The notes beneath the pieces are model-generated. The model did not search any database, was not told where the DNA came from, and saw nothing but the letters and a program-made list of their open reading frames with translations. Below, one piece after another: positions 18,133-27,254 of a DNA stretch of 64,000 nt. How positions within the stretch are numbered: the first letter of the stretch is position 1; the number at the start of each line of letters is the position of its first letter. The DNA is from Candidatus Bathyarchaeia archaeon (GTDB lineage: Archaea > Thermoproteota > Bathyarchaeia > Bathyarchaeales > Bathyarchaeaceae). The translations under genes and the position numbers were made by a program. The stretch lies in NCBI GenBank assembly GCA_035283685.1, contig DATETJ010000004.1:62001-126000 (forward strand), given 5' to 3'.

Positions 18133-18909
18133 TCAAAATTGAACAAATTCTCGTCTTCTTCGGGTGAACCTGACTATTTCGTCGTAGCCAACTCTCGTCA
18201 CCAGATCAACGGCTTTGTCGAAATCAGCTCCAACATCCTCTGGTAAATGAGCGTCCGAGCCGAATGTAATAGGCAAACCGTTGTCAAAGCACATTTTCAG
18301 CAGCTTCTCGCTCGGATAAATTTCGCGACAAGGCTTTCTTAATCCACTAGTGTTGATTTCGATACACATGCCGCTCTTGCTTATCGTTTGCACGGTTTCA
18401 AGCAGAAGGTCGTCGAGGTCATTTCTTGGTCGGAAGTTGAAAATTTTGACCAAGTCCAGATGCCCAACAATATCGAATAATTCCGTCCTCGCCATGGTTT
18501 GAACCAAGTCAAAGTATTGCTCATAAACTTGGTCAACATCTCTTCTAACCCATTCCTCCATGGCGGATTTACTGTCAATCAACCAGTCTCCGATGTAGTG
18601 TACGGAACCCATGAGATAATCGAAGTCAAAATGACGAATCGCCTGCATCAGAGTCTCCACCCTGTCAGGGACAAATTCCACTTCCAAGCCCGTTTTGACA
18701 GGAATCGGCGAGGTCTGTTTGAAACTGCCGATGGCCTCAACATAGTTGTTCAGTCGTTTAGGATCCATAGACCATGCCTCTTTGCGCAAGTGAAAGTGGT
18801 CTGAGAAGCCGATTTCGTTGATTCCCTTTTTAGCTGCTCCGTCAACGTATCGGGCCATTTCGCTGTTGCCATCTGAAAACGCTGTGTGCATGTGGTAATC
18901 CAAGCGCAT
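18133..18909 (-). CDS. PHP-domain phosphatase, histidinol-phosphatase-like (HisJ/HisK)
   Basis: PHP-family phosphoesterase of 258 residues. Seen: the four canonical metal motifs, namely YHMHTAFSDG (I), SDHFHLR (II), the central H in GSVHYIG plus GHLDLVKI (III), and GSDAHLPEDVG (IV). The TGLEVEFVPD glutamate strand is also present. The length and order match HisJ-type histidinol-phosphatases, which complete the penultimate step of histidine biosynthesis. No other his gene is nearby, so another small phosphoester could be the substrate. Confidence 0.8.
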   Translation of the reverse strand: MRLDYHMHTAFSDGNSEMARYVDGAAKKGINEIGFSDHFHLRKEAWSMDPKRLNNYVEAIGSFKQTSPIPVKTGLEVEFVPDRVETLMQAIRHFDFDYLMGSVHYIGDWLIDSKSAMEEWVRRDVDQVYEQYFDLVQTMARTELFDIVGHLDLVKIFNFRPRNDLDDLLLETVQTISKSGMCIEINTSGLRKPCREIYPSEKLLKMCFDNGLPITFGSDAHLPEDVGADFDKAVDLVTRVGYDEIVRFTRRRREFVQF

Positions 18910-19007
18910 CTCAGTTCCCGTCTTCCTTTGCCATTTGGCAACTCATATACTTTAGTTAATTATTTTAAGGCTGAGATTAGTAATCTAAGGCTTAACTCTT
19001 CGCTTCG

Positions 19008-19457
19008 GTGTCCAAGATGACTGAGGAACACTACGCCTACATTCTTGTTGAAGATGAGAAGTGGTGGTCTCGCAGGTGCACCATAAACAAGCGGGGTAAT
19101 TCGGTTCACTCGTTTGTGCGTCGGGGAAAGGTTGGTCCCAAAGAGACAAGTAAGCTACTATTCTACATCAAGTCCCCCGCTAGACACATCAGGGGCTTCG
19201 GTGAGTTCGTGGAGAGAATTACGGGATCACAAGATGAGTTGTGGAACCTTTACGGCGCTGAAACAGTTTTTGAGAACAAGGAGGAATATGACACGTTTGT
19301 CGCTGGCAGAGAAAGCGTCTCCATGATACGCTTCCGAAACCTAGAAGAACTTGACAAGCCCGTGTCTTTCGAAGTCTTTTATGCTGCCGTGGGCATCAAG
19401 AAAATGCCTAATGGAGGCATGTACATAAGCAGAGAAACCCTGAACCAGATGATCTGA
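19008..19457 (+). CDS. EVE/PUA-like domain protein (DUF365-like)
   Basis: Protein of 149 residues that resembles the EVE/PUA-like fold of archaeal DUF365 proteins. Seen: TSKLLFYIKSPARHIRGFGEFVERI, a strand-helix pattern typical of EVE domains, and near the C-terminus the conserved 'YAAVGIKKMPNGGMYISRETL' type block. PUA-like domains usually bind modified bases or RNA; function here is unknown. GTG at 19008 and ATG at 19017 are both possible starts. The GMP synthase subunit gene follows after 18 bp, suggesting cotranscription. Confidence 0.6.
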   Translation: MSKMTEEHYAYILVEDEKWWSRRCTINKRGNSVHSFVRRGKVGPKETSKLLFYIKSPARHIRGFGEFVERITGSQDELWNLYGAETVFENKEEYDTFVAGRESVSMIRFRNLEELDKPVSFEVFYAAVGIKKMPNGGMYISRETLNQMI

Positions 19458-19475
19458 GAGGAAGCTGTCAAAATT

Positions 19476-20693
19476 ATGTCAGAGTTAAAAGCAAAATTCG
19501 ATCCTGAAGAGTTTGTTGAAAAACAAGTGGAGCAGATAAGAAACGTTTTGGGGAGCGAACGAGCACTCATCGCAGTTTCCGGCGGGGTGGACAGTTGCAC
19601 GTGCGCCGCCCTTGTGCACGGCGCAATTGGAAACAACCTGCTCTGCGCCATGCTGGACGACGCCTTCATGCGCATTGGTGAGCCTGAGAGAGTCGCCGCA
19701 CTATTATCTCAACCTCCGCTCAGTCTGCCGATCAAGATCCTTAACGTGCAAGAGCGCTTTCTGGAAGAAATGCGTGAATTGCGAGACGCCGAAGAAAAGA
19801 GGAAAGTGTTCAGAGAAACTTTTTACCGTGTTCTGAGCGAGGCAGCGCAGCGCGAAGGGATTAGCTATTTGGTGCAGGGCACTATTCTGGCTGACATCAT
19901 TGAGACTGCTGGAGGCGTCAAGACCCAACACAATGTTCTTTCACAAATAGGCATCAACCCTAGGGAGCGCTACGGCTTTCTCATTGTCGAGCCGCTGGCC
20001 ACCCTGTTCAAGGGTCAAGTTCGAGACGTAGCCCGTTTTCTCGGCTTGCCACGTGAAATCGCTGAAAGGCAACCGTTTCCTGGCCCAGGGCTGTCAGTTC
20101 GTGTTGTGGGTGAGATCAGAAGAGACAAGCTGGATGCTGTGAAGGTGGCGACAGCTATAGCTGAGGAGAAACTAGCACCCTACGCGCCAAGCCAGTATTT
20201 CGCGGTTATATTAGATAATGTCGAGGACGCATCTCATGATTCTCAGCTACTGCAGATGCAAGGGCAGGCGGCGGAGTTTTTCAAAGTGCCAAAAGGGCAA
20301 GTTCAAGTGACTGTTTTTGAGGACAAGGCGACGGGCTTGAGAGATGGCAACAGAGTGTACGGTGAAGTAGCCACCGTGAAAGTACTCGATGCTGGAGGAA
20401 GCATCCATCAGTCACCAGTTTCGAACTTGAACGAGTTACAGAACATAATTTTGACCAACAATGTTTCCTTTACTAGGTTCTTCTACCTGATCCGTGAGAA
20501 ACCGAAAAAACAGCCGTATGCCATTGCTGTGAGAGCTATAAGTACAACGGACTTTCTGACAGCCAAGGTGTCAGACATAGCTTGGGAAACTTTGGATGAC
20601 ATCGCGGAAAACATACTGCGTGCTTGTTCGAATGTTTCAGCGGTTTATTATGATGTGACGCCCAAACCGCCTGCGACAGTTGAAATGGAGTAG
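19476..20693 (+). CDS. GMP synthase PP-ATPase subunit (GuaA-C type) with internal extension
   Basis: ATP-pyrophosphatase subunit of GMP synthetase; it adenylates XMP and accepts ammonia from a separate amidotransferase subunit. Seen: the PP-loop AVSGGVDSCT, GTILADIIE, the KTQHN.. motif, the PFPGPGLSVRVVGEI block, and the C-terminal dimer segment ending YYDVTPKPPATVE. At 405 residues it is about 95-100 residues longer than the usual subunit. The extra part lies roughly at residues 246-345 inside the dimerisation domain. The glutamine amidotransferase partner is not in this window. Confidence 0.87.
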   Translation: MSELKAKFDPEEFVEKQVEQIRNVLGSERALIAVSGGVDSCTCAALVHGAIGNNLLCAMLDDAFMRIGEPERVAALLSQPPLSLPIKILNVQERFLEEMRELRDAEEKRKVFRETFYRVLSEAAQREGISYLVQGTILADIIETAGGVKTQHNVLSQIGINPRERYGFLIVEPLATLFKGQVRDVARFLGLPREIAERQPFPGPGLSVRVVGEIRRDKLDAVKVATAIAEEKLAPYAPSQYFAVILDNVEDASHDSQLLQMQGQAAEFFKVPKGQVQVTVFEDKATGLRDGNRVYGEVATVKVLDAGGSIHQSPVSNLNELQNIILTNNVSFTRFFYLIREKPKKQPYAIAVRAISTTDFLTAKVSDIAWETLDDIAENILRACSNVSAVYYDVTPKPPATVEME

Positions 20694-20744
20694 ACAAGGG
20701 AAAGCATAAAACCTCTCGCCGTGTTCAGTAACTAGACGTAGAAT

Positions 20745-21083
20745 GTGGGATTTGTGTTGGTACGCGTAAGAGTTCAACGCATCGAATCCATAAGAGACCC
20801 GGAAGGCAATTTGGGCAAGCGAATTGAGCTTTTGGAAGATAGGGTTATGCCACGCATGGTGATTAGACCTCAGACTGATGAAGCCCGTATGGCGCAAGAC
20901 ATAATGCAGGCGCTTCAGCAGCAACTGCCCATGTTTCCTCAACAAACACAATTCACGTTTCCCAAGCTGATCCTATTCTTAACCGAACAAGAGTATGAGA
21001 GCTTGGGCGTGGATTTTGACGTGAACCAAGTCTACGAACTGGAGTTGTCAGGTCAGAGCATCAAGTTCAAAAAGGCTCCCTAG
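20745..21083 (+). CDS. Possible arcadin-1-like protein
   Basis: Short protein of 112 residues whose pattern reminds me of arcadin-1, a protein of unknown detailed function encoded with the archaeal actin crenactin. Seen: an N-terminal beta segment (VLVRVRVQRIESIRDPEGN), a helical centre (MAQDIMQALQQQLPMFPQQ), and a conserved C-terminal block (LILFLTEQEYESLGVDFDVNQVYEL). Recognition is by overall pattern only, so the name is tentative. No crenactin gene is adjacent. It lies 51 bp after the GMP synthase subunit on the same strand. Confidence 0.45.
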   Translation: MGFVLVRVRVQRIESIRDPEGNLGKRIELLEDRVMPRMVIRPQTDEARMAQDIMQALQQQLPMFPQQTQFTFPKLILFLTEQEYESLGVDFDVNQVYELELSGQSIKFKKAP

Positions 21084-21122
21084 CATGGACGATTCAAGTT
21101 CTCTGAGAAGAACCCAGCGCCC

Positions 21123-22916
21123 CTAGTCTTTGCCTGCAGAAACATAGTAGTATTCGTTAGCCTTTTTCTGGTGGCGATCCATCTTGGAGCCTTCTTTGTT
21201 GACTCGGGGTCTTTTTGTTTCTGGATCTCGGCGGAAGGTTATGTTCATGTCCTTGAGGAACAGGTTCATCCCCTTACGAAGAGAAGTTGGTGCTGCAGCT
21301 GTGCCTTTGACTCCTGGATCACCCTTGAATATCATGAGTCGATCCGCAATGAAGTCCTGTGCCACAACATCGTGCTCGACCACGAATGCCACAGCGTTTC
21401 GGGTTTCTACCACGCGTCGTATGATTCTAGCCACGGCTAACCTTTCTTCCACGTCTAGGTAAGCACTGGGCTCGTCAAGCAAGTAAACGAACGCTTTCTT
21501 AGAGAGGCAAGCGCTAATGGCAACTCTCTGCAGCTCACCTCCACTAAGTTGAGCAACATCTCTTTCTAGCAGTAGCTCCAAGTCTAGGGGTTGCATGATC
21601 TCGCTTTTGTACCAGCCAGAGCCGAATTCATCTTTTGCCATCCCACGGAGCAACTGCTCCACTGTGCCCTGATATTCCGCTGAGATGTACTGCGGCTTGT
21701 AGCTTACGGCTGAGTCGCTCTGCATCGGAGATACGCCTATATCGGGTTTCTCGATTCCAGCCAGAAGCTTGACGAACGTGGTTTTTCCGATGCCGTTTGG
21801 ACCTAGTATGCCAATTACTTCGCCCAAGCCAGCTTCTCCAGCTTCGACAGCCAATGAGAAACCGCTGTATGTCTTCTGCATTTCTTCCCATTTCAGCACG
21901 ATTTCATCAGCTGCCCAGCCTGCTGTAGGTGGCTTAACATGGAAGATTATGGGTTCCTTGCGGAAACGCACATTTTCGTCTGGCACAAAGCCTTCCAGGT
22001 AGATGTTTATGCCCGTGCGCACCGCATGCACGTGGCTGACTATGCCGTAGACTGCTGGGCAACCATAGAAGACGCATATGTAGTCGGAAAGGTAGTCCAG
22101 TATGGCCAAGTCGTGTTCAGCCACGATGACGGTTTTGCCTTCATCCTTAAGGCCACGTATCACTCGGGCTGCCTGCAAGCGTTGTTGCACGTCTAGGTAG
22201 CTTGAGGGTTCGTCGAAAAGATAGACATCGGCGTTGCGGCTGATTGACGCGGCGATAGCGACGCGTTGCAGTTCGCCGCCGCTGAGCACATCTAGTGTAC
22301 GGTCTAGAATGCTGCTTAATTGGAGCTGTTCGGTCAACGTCTTGAAAACGCCTCGTTCATCAACTCTTCTGAGCAGTTCGCCTACTTCGCCTGAAATAGC
22401 TTGAGGCAACTTGTCAACGTACTGCGGTTTTGAAACCACTCGCAACTGTTTCTGGCTTAATCTCAGCAAGTAGTCCTGTAGGGTTGAACCTCTGAAATGT
22501 TGGATGATCTCAGGCCATTTAGGGGGCTGCTCGTACTTCCCAAGGTTTAACTTGATTTCGCCCGAAAGAATTTTAAGGGCGGTGCTCTTGCCGATGCCGT
22601 TCTGACCTAACAGCCCGAGCACGCCACTAGGGGAGGGAAGCGGTAGGCGAAAGAGTTTGAATGTGTTGGCTCCGAAGCGATGGCTGCATTCGCCTTCGAG
22701 TTCGTCTGGTAAGTTGACGACTGATAAGGCTTTGAAAGGGCATTTTCGGACGCATATACCACAACCAACGCAGAGAGATTCCACAACAATGGGTTTGTCA
22801 CCCTCAAACCGTATTGCTTCTATTTTGCTGCGTACTGGCGGACAAAATCGATAGCATACTTTGCCACAACGTTTCGGCTGGCATTTGTCCTCATCTAGAA
22901 CGGCGACTCGAACCAT
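21123..22916 (-). CDS. ABCE1/Rli1 ribosome recycling ATPase
   Basis: Ribosome-splitting twin ABC ATPase. Seen: two N-terminal 4Fe-4S clusters (CQPKRCGKVCYRFCPP and CVGCGICVRKCPFKAL), NBD1 Walker A GQNGIGKST with signature LSGGELQRVAIA and VYLFDEPSSYLD, then NBD2 Walker A GPNGIGKTT with a second LSGGELQRVAIS and LLDEPSAYLD. The C-terminal region ends with the conserved FRRDPETKRPRVNK stretch. Known: works after aRF1 or pelota to split the 70S ribosome and recycle subunits. The ATG at 22916 (MVRVAVLD) is the true start; the frame runs to 22952 but those residues precede the conserved N-terminus. Length is normal. Confidence 0.96.
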   Translation of the reverse strand: MVRVAVLDEDKCQPKRCGKVCYRFCPPVRSKIEAIRFEGDKPIVVESLCVGCGICVRKCPFKALSVVNLPDELEGECSHRFGANTFKLFRLPLPSPSGVLGLLGQNGIGKSTALKILSGEIKLNLGKYEQPPKWPEIIQHFRGSTLQDYLLRLSQKQLRVVSKPQYVDKLPQAISGEVGELLRRVDERGVFKTLTEQLQLSSILDRTLDVLSGGELQRVAIAASISRNADVYLFDEPSSYLDVQQRLQAARVIRGLKDEGKTVIVAEHDLAILDYLSDYICVFYGCPAVYGIVSHVHAVRTGINIYLEGFVPDENVRFRKEPIIFHVKPPTAGWAADEIVLKWEEMQKTYSGFSLAVEAGEAGLGEVIGILGPNGIGKTTFVKLLAGIEKPDIGVSPMQSDSAVSYKPQYISAEYQGTVEQLLRGMAKDEFGSGWYKSEIMQPLDLELLLERDVAQLSGGELQRVAISACLSKKAFVYLLDEPSAYLDVEERLAVARIIRRVVETRNAVAFVVEHDVVAQDFIADRLMIFKGDPGVKGTAAAPTSLRKGMNLFLKDMNITFRRDPETKRPRVNKEGSKMDRHQKKANEYYYVSAGKD

Positions 22917-23066
22917 GGGGCTGCTGATGCTCCAACTCTTACGATGAAACAAAAATCAATAGAGAGAGCTGGTTATAAACTTGCGTTACAAAATGAAGAA
23001 ATCGATCGAATAATAAGGACATATGTTCAAAACAATAGTAAGAAAAACTTGCGCTTTGCATTGCGG

Positions 23067-23141
23067 CTACCATTCTTCTTCTTCCCATTCTTCGTCGTCA
23101 ACTCCTTCTTCTTCGCCTTCTTCTTCCCATTCTTCCTCCAA
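23067..23141 (-). CDS. Acidic microprotein of about 24-27 residues
   Basis: A tiny gene preceded by a strong Shine-Dalgarno: on the minus strand GGAGGTG (23154-23148) lies 6 nt before TTG at 23141-23139. The 24-residue product is nearly all Glu and Asp with regularly placed Trp. It starts MEEEWEEEGEEEG, continues VDDEEW, and ends EEEEW before a TAG at 23067. An in-frame GTG at 23150 would add MKT in front. There are no basic residues in the 24-residue form. The sequence lies between ABCE1 and an ABC transporter gene and is antisense to nothing recognised. No family is recognised; a DNA-mimic or metal/basic-protein-binding peptide is conceivable (inference). Confidence 0.55.
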   Translation of the reverse strand: MEEEWEEEGEEEGVDDEEWEEEEW

Positions 23142-23359
23142 AGTTTTCACCTCCCCCTATGGGTGTGAGCATCCTTAGAAGACCCATGCTTGGTTTTTTA
23201 AGGGTTTCCGTTCGGCTATTGACGAAAGCTGGGTCGGTGAGAAGAGAGTTTCTTGGCGGCGTTGTCGGTTATGTTTGCCTTCGAGCGTTCAATTCTGGGG
23301 TGTCTTTCTGTGGGTCAAAAAGGGGCTTTGGTGGCTGTTGTGGCAGTGAGGAAATTCTT

Positions 23360-24388
23360 ATGTTCATGGATGCAGTTGTTAGTCTGCGATTTGATATGCA
23401 GCATTGCATAGAAACCAAAGATCTGGTCAGAGTGTTCAAAGGTTCGGGCAAAAGCGTAGTTAAGGCTCTGGACAAGGTTTCAGTTACTATTGAGGAAGGC
23501 GAGATCTTTGGTTTGCTGGGTCCAAACGGGGCTGGCAAAACCACGTTCATTAAGATTCTTTCCACGCTTCTGTTGCCGACCAGCGGCGAGGCGTATGTGA
23601 AAGGATTTAGTGTCGTGAAGGAGCCGAACAAGGTTAGAAAAATCATTAATCTGGTTTCTGGCGGCGAGACCCCTGGATACGGTATTCTTAGTGTTAGAGA
23701 GAATTTGTGGTTTTTCTCGCAGCTCTACGGGTTGTCGTCTTCGGCTGCAAATGGGAAAATTAAGCAGTTGATGGCTGAGTTGGACTTTGAAGAGTATGCC
23801 AAAACTAGAATGAACAAACTGTCCTCTGGCTATAAGCAACGGTTGAACCTTGCCAGAGGGTTGATAAACGATCCGCATATTCTGTTTCTCGACGAGCCTA
23901 CGTTAGGCTTGGATGTTTTGACTGCGAAGAATCTGAGGAATTACATGGTGAAGTGGGCGAAGCAGGAGAGGAAGGGAACTGCTTTGTTGACAACGCATTA
24001 TATGGCTGAAGCTGACGAAATGTGTGACAGAGTGGCAATAATCGATCGTGGACGAATTCTGGCATGCGACAGCCCCCAGACGCTGAAGGAGAACTTAGCC
24101 AAGAATCCGTCTGCCAAACTTGAAATCTCTTCGGTTAACGTGAATTTTGATTTCCTGAAAACTATGCAAGGTGTTATTGGATTCACTGAGACGCGTAACA
24201 TTCAGACAGGCACGACCGCGTTGAAGGTCATCGCGCGTAATGAATCGATCTTTTCGGAGATTGTGTCAAAGATGAGTCAGGAGAACGCCAAGGTCTTGAG
24301 TGTGAGCAAGACTGAGCCCACGTTGGAAGACGTTTACATTAGCCTTGTTGGTCGAGGGTTCGAGGAAGCCGAGGCTGCCGGTTCATGA
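23360..24388 (+). CDS. ABC transporter ATP-binding protein (ABC-2 exporter)
   Basis: ATPase of an ABC-2 type exporter. Seen: LLGPNGAGKTTFIKIL (Walker A), a Q-loop region, signature KLSSGYKQRLNLARG, Walker B ILFLDEPTLGLD, and switch-region TTHYMAEADEMCDR, followed by a C-terminal regulatory domain. The open frame starts at 23159, but the first 65 or so residues look non-coding. GTGAGG lies 8 nt before the ATG at 23360; ATG 23396 is an alternative. The stop overlaps the start of the first permease gene, and a second permease follows, giving an ATPase-permease-permease operon. Substrate unknown; such exporters often move drugs, polysaccharides or peptides. Confidence 0.86.
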   Translation: MFMDAVVSLRFDMQHCIETKDLVRVFKGSGKSVVKALDKVSVTIEEGEIFGLLGPNGAGKTTFIKILSTLLLPTSGEAYVKGFSVVKEPNKVRKIINLVSGGETPGYGILSVRENLWFFSQLYGLSSSAANGKIKQLMAELDFEEYAKTRMNKLSSGYKQRLNLARGLINDPHILFLDEPTLGLDVLTAKNLRNYMVKWAKQERKGTALLTTHYMAEADEMCDRVAIIDRGRILACDSPQTLKENLAKNPSAKLEISSVNVNFDFLKTMQGVIGFTETRNIQTGTTALKVIARNESIFSEIVSKMSQENAKVLSVSKTEPTLEDVYISLVGRGFEEAEAAGS

Positions 24389-25194
24389 TTGAAGACTTGG
24401 TTTCTAACATTAGAGTTGCCTATGCTAGACTATGGGTCAGAGTTAAAGGCGGCAATCGTGAACCCCATTGGATCTTTACTGAGGTGACAGTGCCAGTCTT
24501 AACGTTGAGCGCGTACGTGTACCTCTATAAAATGTTAAGTGCTCCAGCCGAGTTTGCTGGATTCGTTGTAATCGGCGGCACGATGATGGCTTTTTGGTCA
24601 AACGTGCTGTGGAATATGTCTGCGCAGTTTTATTGGGAGAAAGAAACTGGCACCCTCCAGATGTATTTAGTTGCTCCTATTTCCAGAATGGCGATTCTCT
24701 TAGGTATGGCTCTGGGCGGCATAGTGAACACTGCTTTGAGGGCTGCGGCGATTCTTGCAGTGGGCATTTATGTTTTTCAGGTGCCCATTTTCCTGCGCGA
24801 TCCAGTTGTAGCTTTGTTGATTTTTGTTTTGACCATTGTGGCTCTCTACGCGTTAGGTATGCTGTTTGCTTCGTTGTTTCTGATGTATGGCAGAGAAGCG
24901 TGGCACACTGCAAGCTTGCTTCAGGAGCCGGTGCATTTTCTGTCGGGGTTCTATTTTCCTGTTCGGTACCTGCCTTTTCTGATTCAGCTTGTGGCGTCTG
25001 CGATCCCAATTACTTTTGGGTTAGACGGGATAAGGCGAGTCATAATATCCGGTGAAACCGCGGCTGATGTTCTGCCGCATGTAGCTGCTTTAGTTGTGTT
25101 CATTGCGTTTTTGATGCCGTTGGCGAAGCTTGCGTTGGGTTACATGGAGAACTTGGGTAAGAAAGAGGGGAGGCTGACTTTGCGGTGGCAGTGA
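24385..25194 (+). CDS. ABC-2 type permease, subunit 1
   Basis: Integral membrane permease of 269 residues. Seen: about six hydrophobic helices, and a periplasmic-facing segment including FYFPVRYLPFLIQLVASAIPITFGLDGIR, a stretch typical of ABC-2 permeases. The ATG overlaps the ATPase stop by 4 bp and its own stop overlaps the next permease start, so translation is likely coupled. Works as half of the exporter channel. Substrate not inferable. Confidence 0.85.
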   Translation: MIEDLVSNIRVAYARLWVRVKGGNREPHWIFTEVTVPVLTLSAYVYLYKMLSAPAEFAGFVVIGGTMMAFWSNVLWNMSAQFYWEKETGTLQMYLVAPISRMAILLGMALGGIVNTALRAAAILAVGIYVFQVPIFLRDPVVALLIFVLTIVALYALGMLFASLFLMYGREAWHTASLLQEPVHFLSGFYFPVRYLPFLIQLVASAIPITFGLDGIRRVIISGETAADVLPHVAALVVFIAFLMPLAKLALGYMENLGKKEGRLTLRWQ

Positions 25195-26042
25195 GCACAA
25201 TCCTCAGGTCTGTTAAGCAAGCGATCTGGGTTGGCTGGAAGGTTGAGACAAACTGGGCTGATCCTTTGGTGTTTTCCATTTATTACGTTATAAGACCGTT
25301 AGCGGGCTTGCTTATCGTTGGTTTCGTTTTCCTCATTGGCAGCGCTGTTGCGGGGGCGTTTAGGCCTGAGTATTTTGCGTACATGTTCATTGGAAACACT
25401 TTTTTCATCTATGTGTTGCAGGTTACGATGACTATGGGTTTTCTGATTCATGAGGATCGTTCGCATTATGAGGTTTTGAGGCATATTTATCTCTCTCCGG
25501 GTTCGTTGCCTTACTATATTTTGGGTAGAGCCTTGAATGGCGTGTTGAATGCTTCGATTTCGCTGGTTTTGACTATTGGTTTGGGGGTGTTGATTTTTCA
25601 GGGGTTGATTGGAATTAGCCTGCCTATTGATTGGTTGAGTGCCAATTATCCAGCTGTAGCGTTGAGCTTAGTAGTGGGCACGGCTTGTATGATTTCTATT
25701 GGTTTCATTTTTTCGGGCATCAACCTAGTGACTGCGAGAATTCAGTTTGCCTTGCCTGATTATGTTTCAGGTATTTTCTATCTGTTGGGCGGAGTTGTAT
25801 TTCCTCCGGAGATATTGCCGTCTTGGGCTCAAAGCGTGTCGAATGCTCTGCCTATTACTTATTTTCTGCAGGCTGTGAGGTCTTCGTTTGGTTTGGCTCA
25901 GCCTTATGACACTTTAGGTGCAGACTTGCTTTACTTGGGTTTGACAACTGTCGTGACCGCGGTTGTTGGCGCGCTTGTCTTCAAAGCTGCTGAATACAAG
26001 GCTCGGAAAGATGGACTCATAGATCGTAAAGAAGAGTATTAA
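25185..26042 (+). CDS. ABC-2 type permease, subunit 2
   Basis: Second permease, 285 residues. Seen: about six membrane helices and the typical ABC-2 segment GGVVFPPEILPSWAQSVSNALPITYFLQAVR. It starts 10 bp inside the previous permease gene. It forms the channel with subunit 1 and is powered by the upstream ATPase. Two related but non-identical permeases imply a heterodimeric exporter. There is no accessory lipoprotein nearby. Confidence 0.85.
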   Translation: MAVSTILRSVKQAIWVGWKVETNWADPLVFSIYYVIRPLAGLLIVGFVFLIGSAVAGAFRPEYFAYMFIGNTFFIYVLQVTMTMGFLIHEDRSHYEVLRHIYLSPGSLPYYILGRALNGVLNASISLVLTIGLGVLIFQGLIGISLPIDWLSANYPAVALSLVVGTACMISIGFIFSGINLVTARIQFALPDYVSGIFYLLGGVVFPPEILPSWAQSVSNALPITYFLQAVRSSFGLAQPYDTLGADLLYLGLTTVVTAVVGALVFKAAEYKARKDGLIDRKEEY

Positions 26043-26055
26043 CAAGGCGTCGGCG

Positions 26056-27039
26056 CTAGAGGTTGGCGCTTTCTAGGTCGGTTTCGGTTACGTATTTGGC
26101 TTCCATACTTGCCTTAGGTTTGGCGGTTTTAGGTGTCATGTATGCCCAGCACATGTTGCGGGTGTTATGAGCCGCGCCTATTCTGCCCTGTGTGTCCACG
26201 GCTATTAAGCCCATGCTGTTTTTGATCTTGAGCCTGCGGTTTACGAGTGTGATGGCGTTTTCCACTGCTTCCTGCGCTGTTTGTCCTGTGCGTATCTGAT
26301 CGCAGACGTGTTTGGCTAGGACTAGGCGTATGGCTACTTCGCCTATGCCTGTGGCGCTGCAGGCTCCGGTTTGGTTGTCGGCGTAGTTGCCAGCGCCGAT
26401 TAGGGGTGAGTCGCCTATTCTGCCTGGAAACTTCAGCGTGAATCCTCCTGTGCTTGTTGCTGCTGCTGTGTCGCCGTGTTTGTCCAGTGCTACGGCGCCG
26501 ACTGTGTCTGTTTCAAATAGGTCTGGATGGGTTTGGAGGAGTTGTCTTAGTTTGGGTTGGTTTTCGGTTTCGCCGTTTTCGAGTTTTTGTTTGAGTTCGT
26601 GCCAGTAGCGTTCTCGGAGTTCGGTGTGGGGGTTTCTGCGTTCGAGTTTGAAGAGGTTGGCTAGTTTTTCTGCGCCTTCGCCGACTATGAAGATGTGGTC
26701 GGTGTGTTCCATTGTGAGGCGGGCTAGGTGGACGGGGTTTTTGATGTCTGTTAGGAGTCCTGTGGCTCCGGCGCGTAGGGTTTTCCCGTCCATGATGCTG
26801 GCTTCCATTTCGATGTGCTTGTCTATGGTAAACACTGAGCCTAGTCCAGCGTTGAACGCTGGGTTGTCTTCCATTGTTTTGACTGCGGCTTCAACTGCGT
26901 CTAGGGCTGAGCCTTTAGGTGATTCTAGTATGTCGTAGGCTGTTTTGGCTGCGGTTTTGACTCCTGCCACGCCAGCTTTTCGGCGTTCGGGGTGCCAGGC
27001 GCCGGCTCCGCCGTGAACAACTATTACTCGTCTCTGCAT
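26056..27039 (-). CDS. Isoaspartyl peptidase/L-asparaginase (Ntn-hydrolase, type 2)
   Basis: N-terminal nucleophile hydrolase that cleaves isoaspartyl dipeptides or asparagine. Seen: the N-terminal VHGGAGAWHPE strand, the ALDAVEAAVKTMEDNPAFNAGLGSV block, the autoprocessing site TDTVGAVALD with the Thr nucleophile, and the conserved GRIGDSPLIGAGNYAD and SATGIGE motifs. The long linker before the processing site matches the plant-type/archaeal enzyme. The likely start is ATG 27039 (MQRRV); the open frame runs to 27120. Processing to alpha and beta subunits is expected. Runs convergently with the ABC-2 operon. Confidence 0.92.
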   Translation of the reverse strand: MQRRVIVVHGGAGAWHPERRKAGVAGVKTAAKTAYDILESPKGSALDAVEAAVKTMEDNPAFNAGLGSVFTIDKHIEMEASIMDGKTLRAGATGLLTDIKNPVHLARLTMEHTDHIFIVGEGAEKLANLFKLERRNPHTELRERYWHELKQKLENGETENQPKLRQLLQTHPDLFETDTVGAVALDKHGDTAAATSTGGFTLKFPGRIGDSPLIGAGNYADNQTGACSATGIGEVAIRLVLAKHVCDQIRTGQTAQEAVENAITLVNRRLKIKNSMGLIAVDTQGRIGAAHNTRNMCWAYMTPKTAKPKASMEAKYVTETDLESANL

Positions 27040-27254
27040 GGTGTGAGACACGTCCCATGTGCTTTGTGATTCCGGATGGGAGACGATTATGGTGTGGGTG
27101 TGGGTATTTAAAGTCTCCATGAAGGGTGAGTGAAAGCTTCGAGCCTGGTAGCTGACATTGGTTCATATTTGCGGTCTTGACTTGCTGTTCATACTTCTTT
27201 TATCGCGGCAGCCGGACATGGAAACTTAGACTAGCGGTTGGGCAGGTCGAAATT

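Noticed and set aside
22944-23168. Phe-rich frame on the plus strand near ABCE1
   Set aside because: It is the complementary reading of the acidic GAA-rich microprotein; the minus frame has the Shine-Dalgarno.
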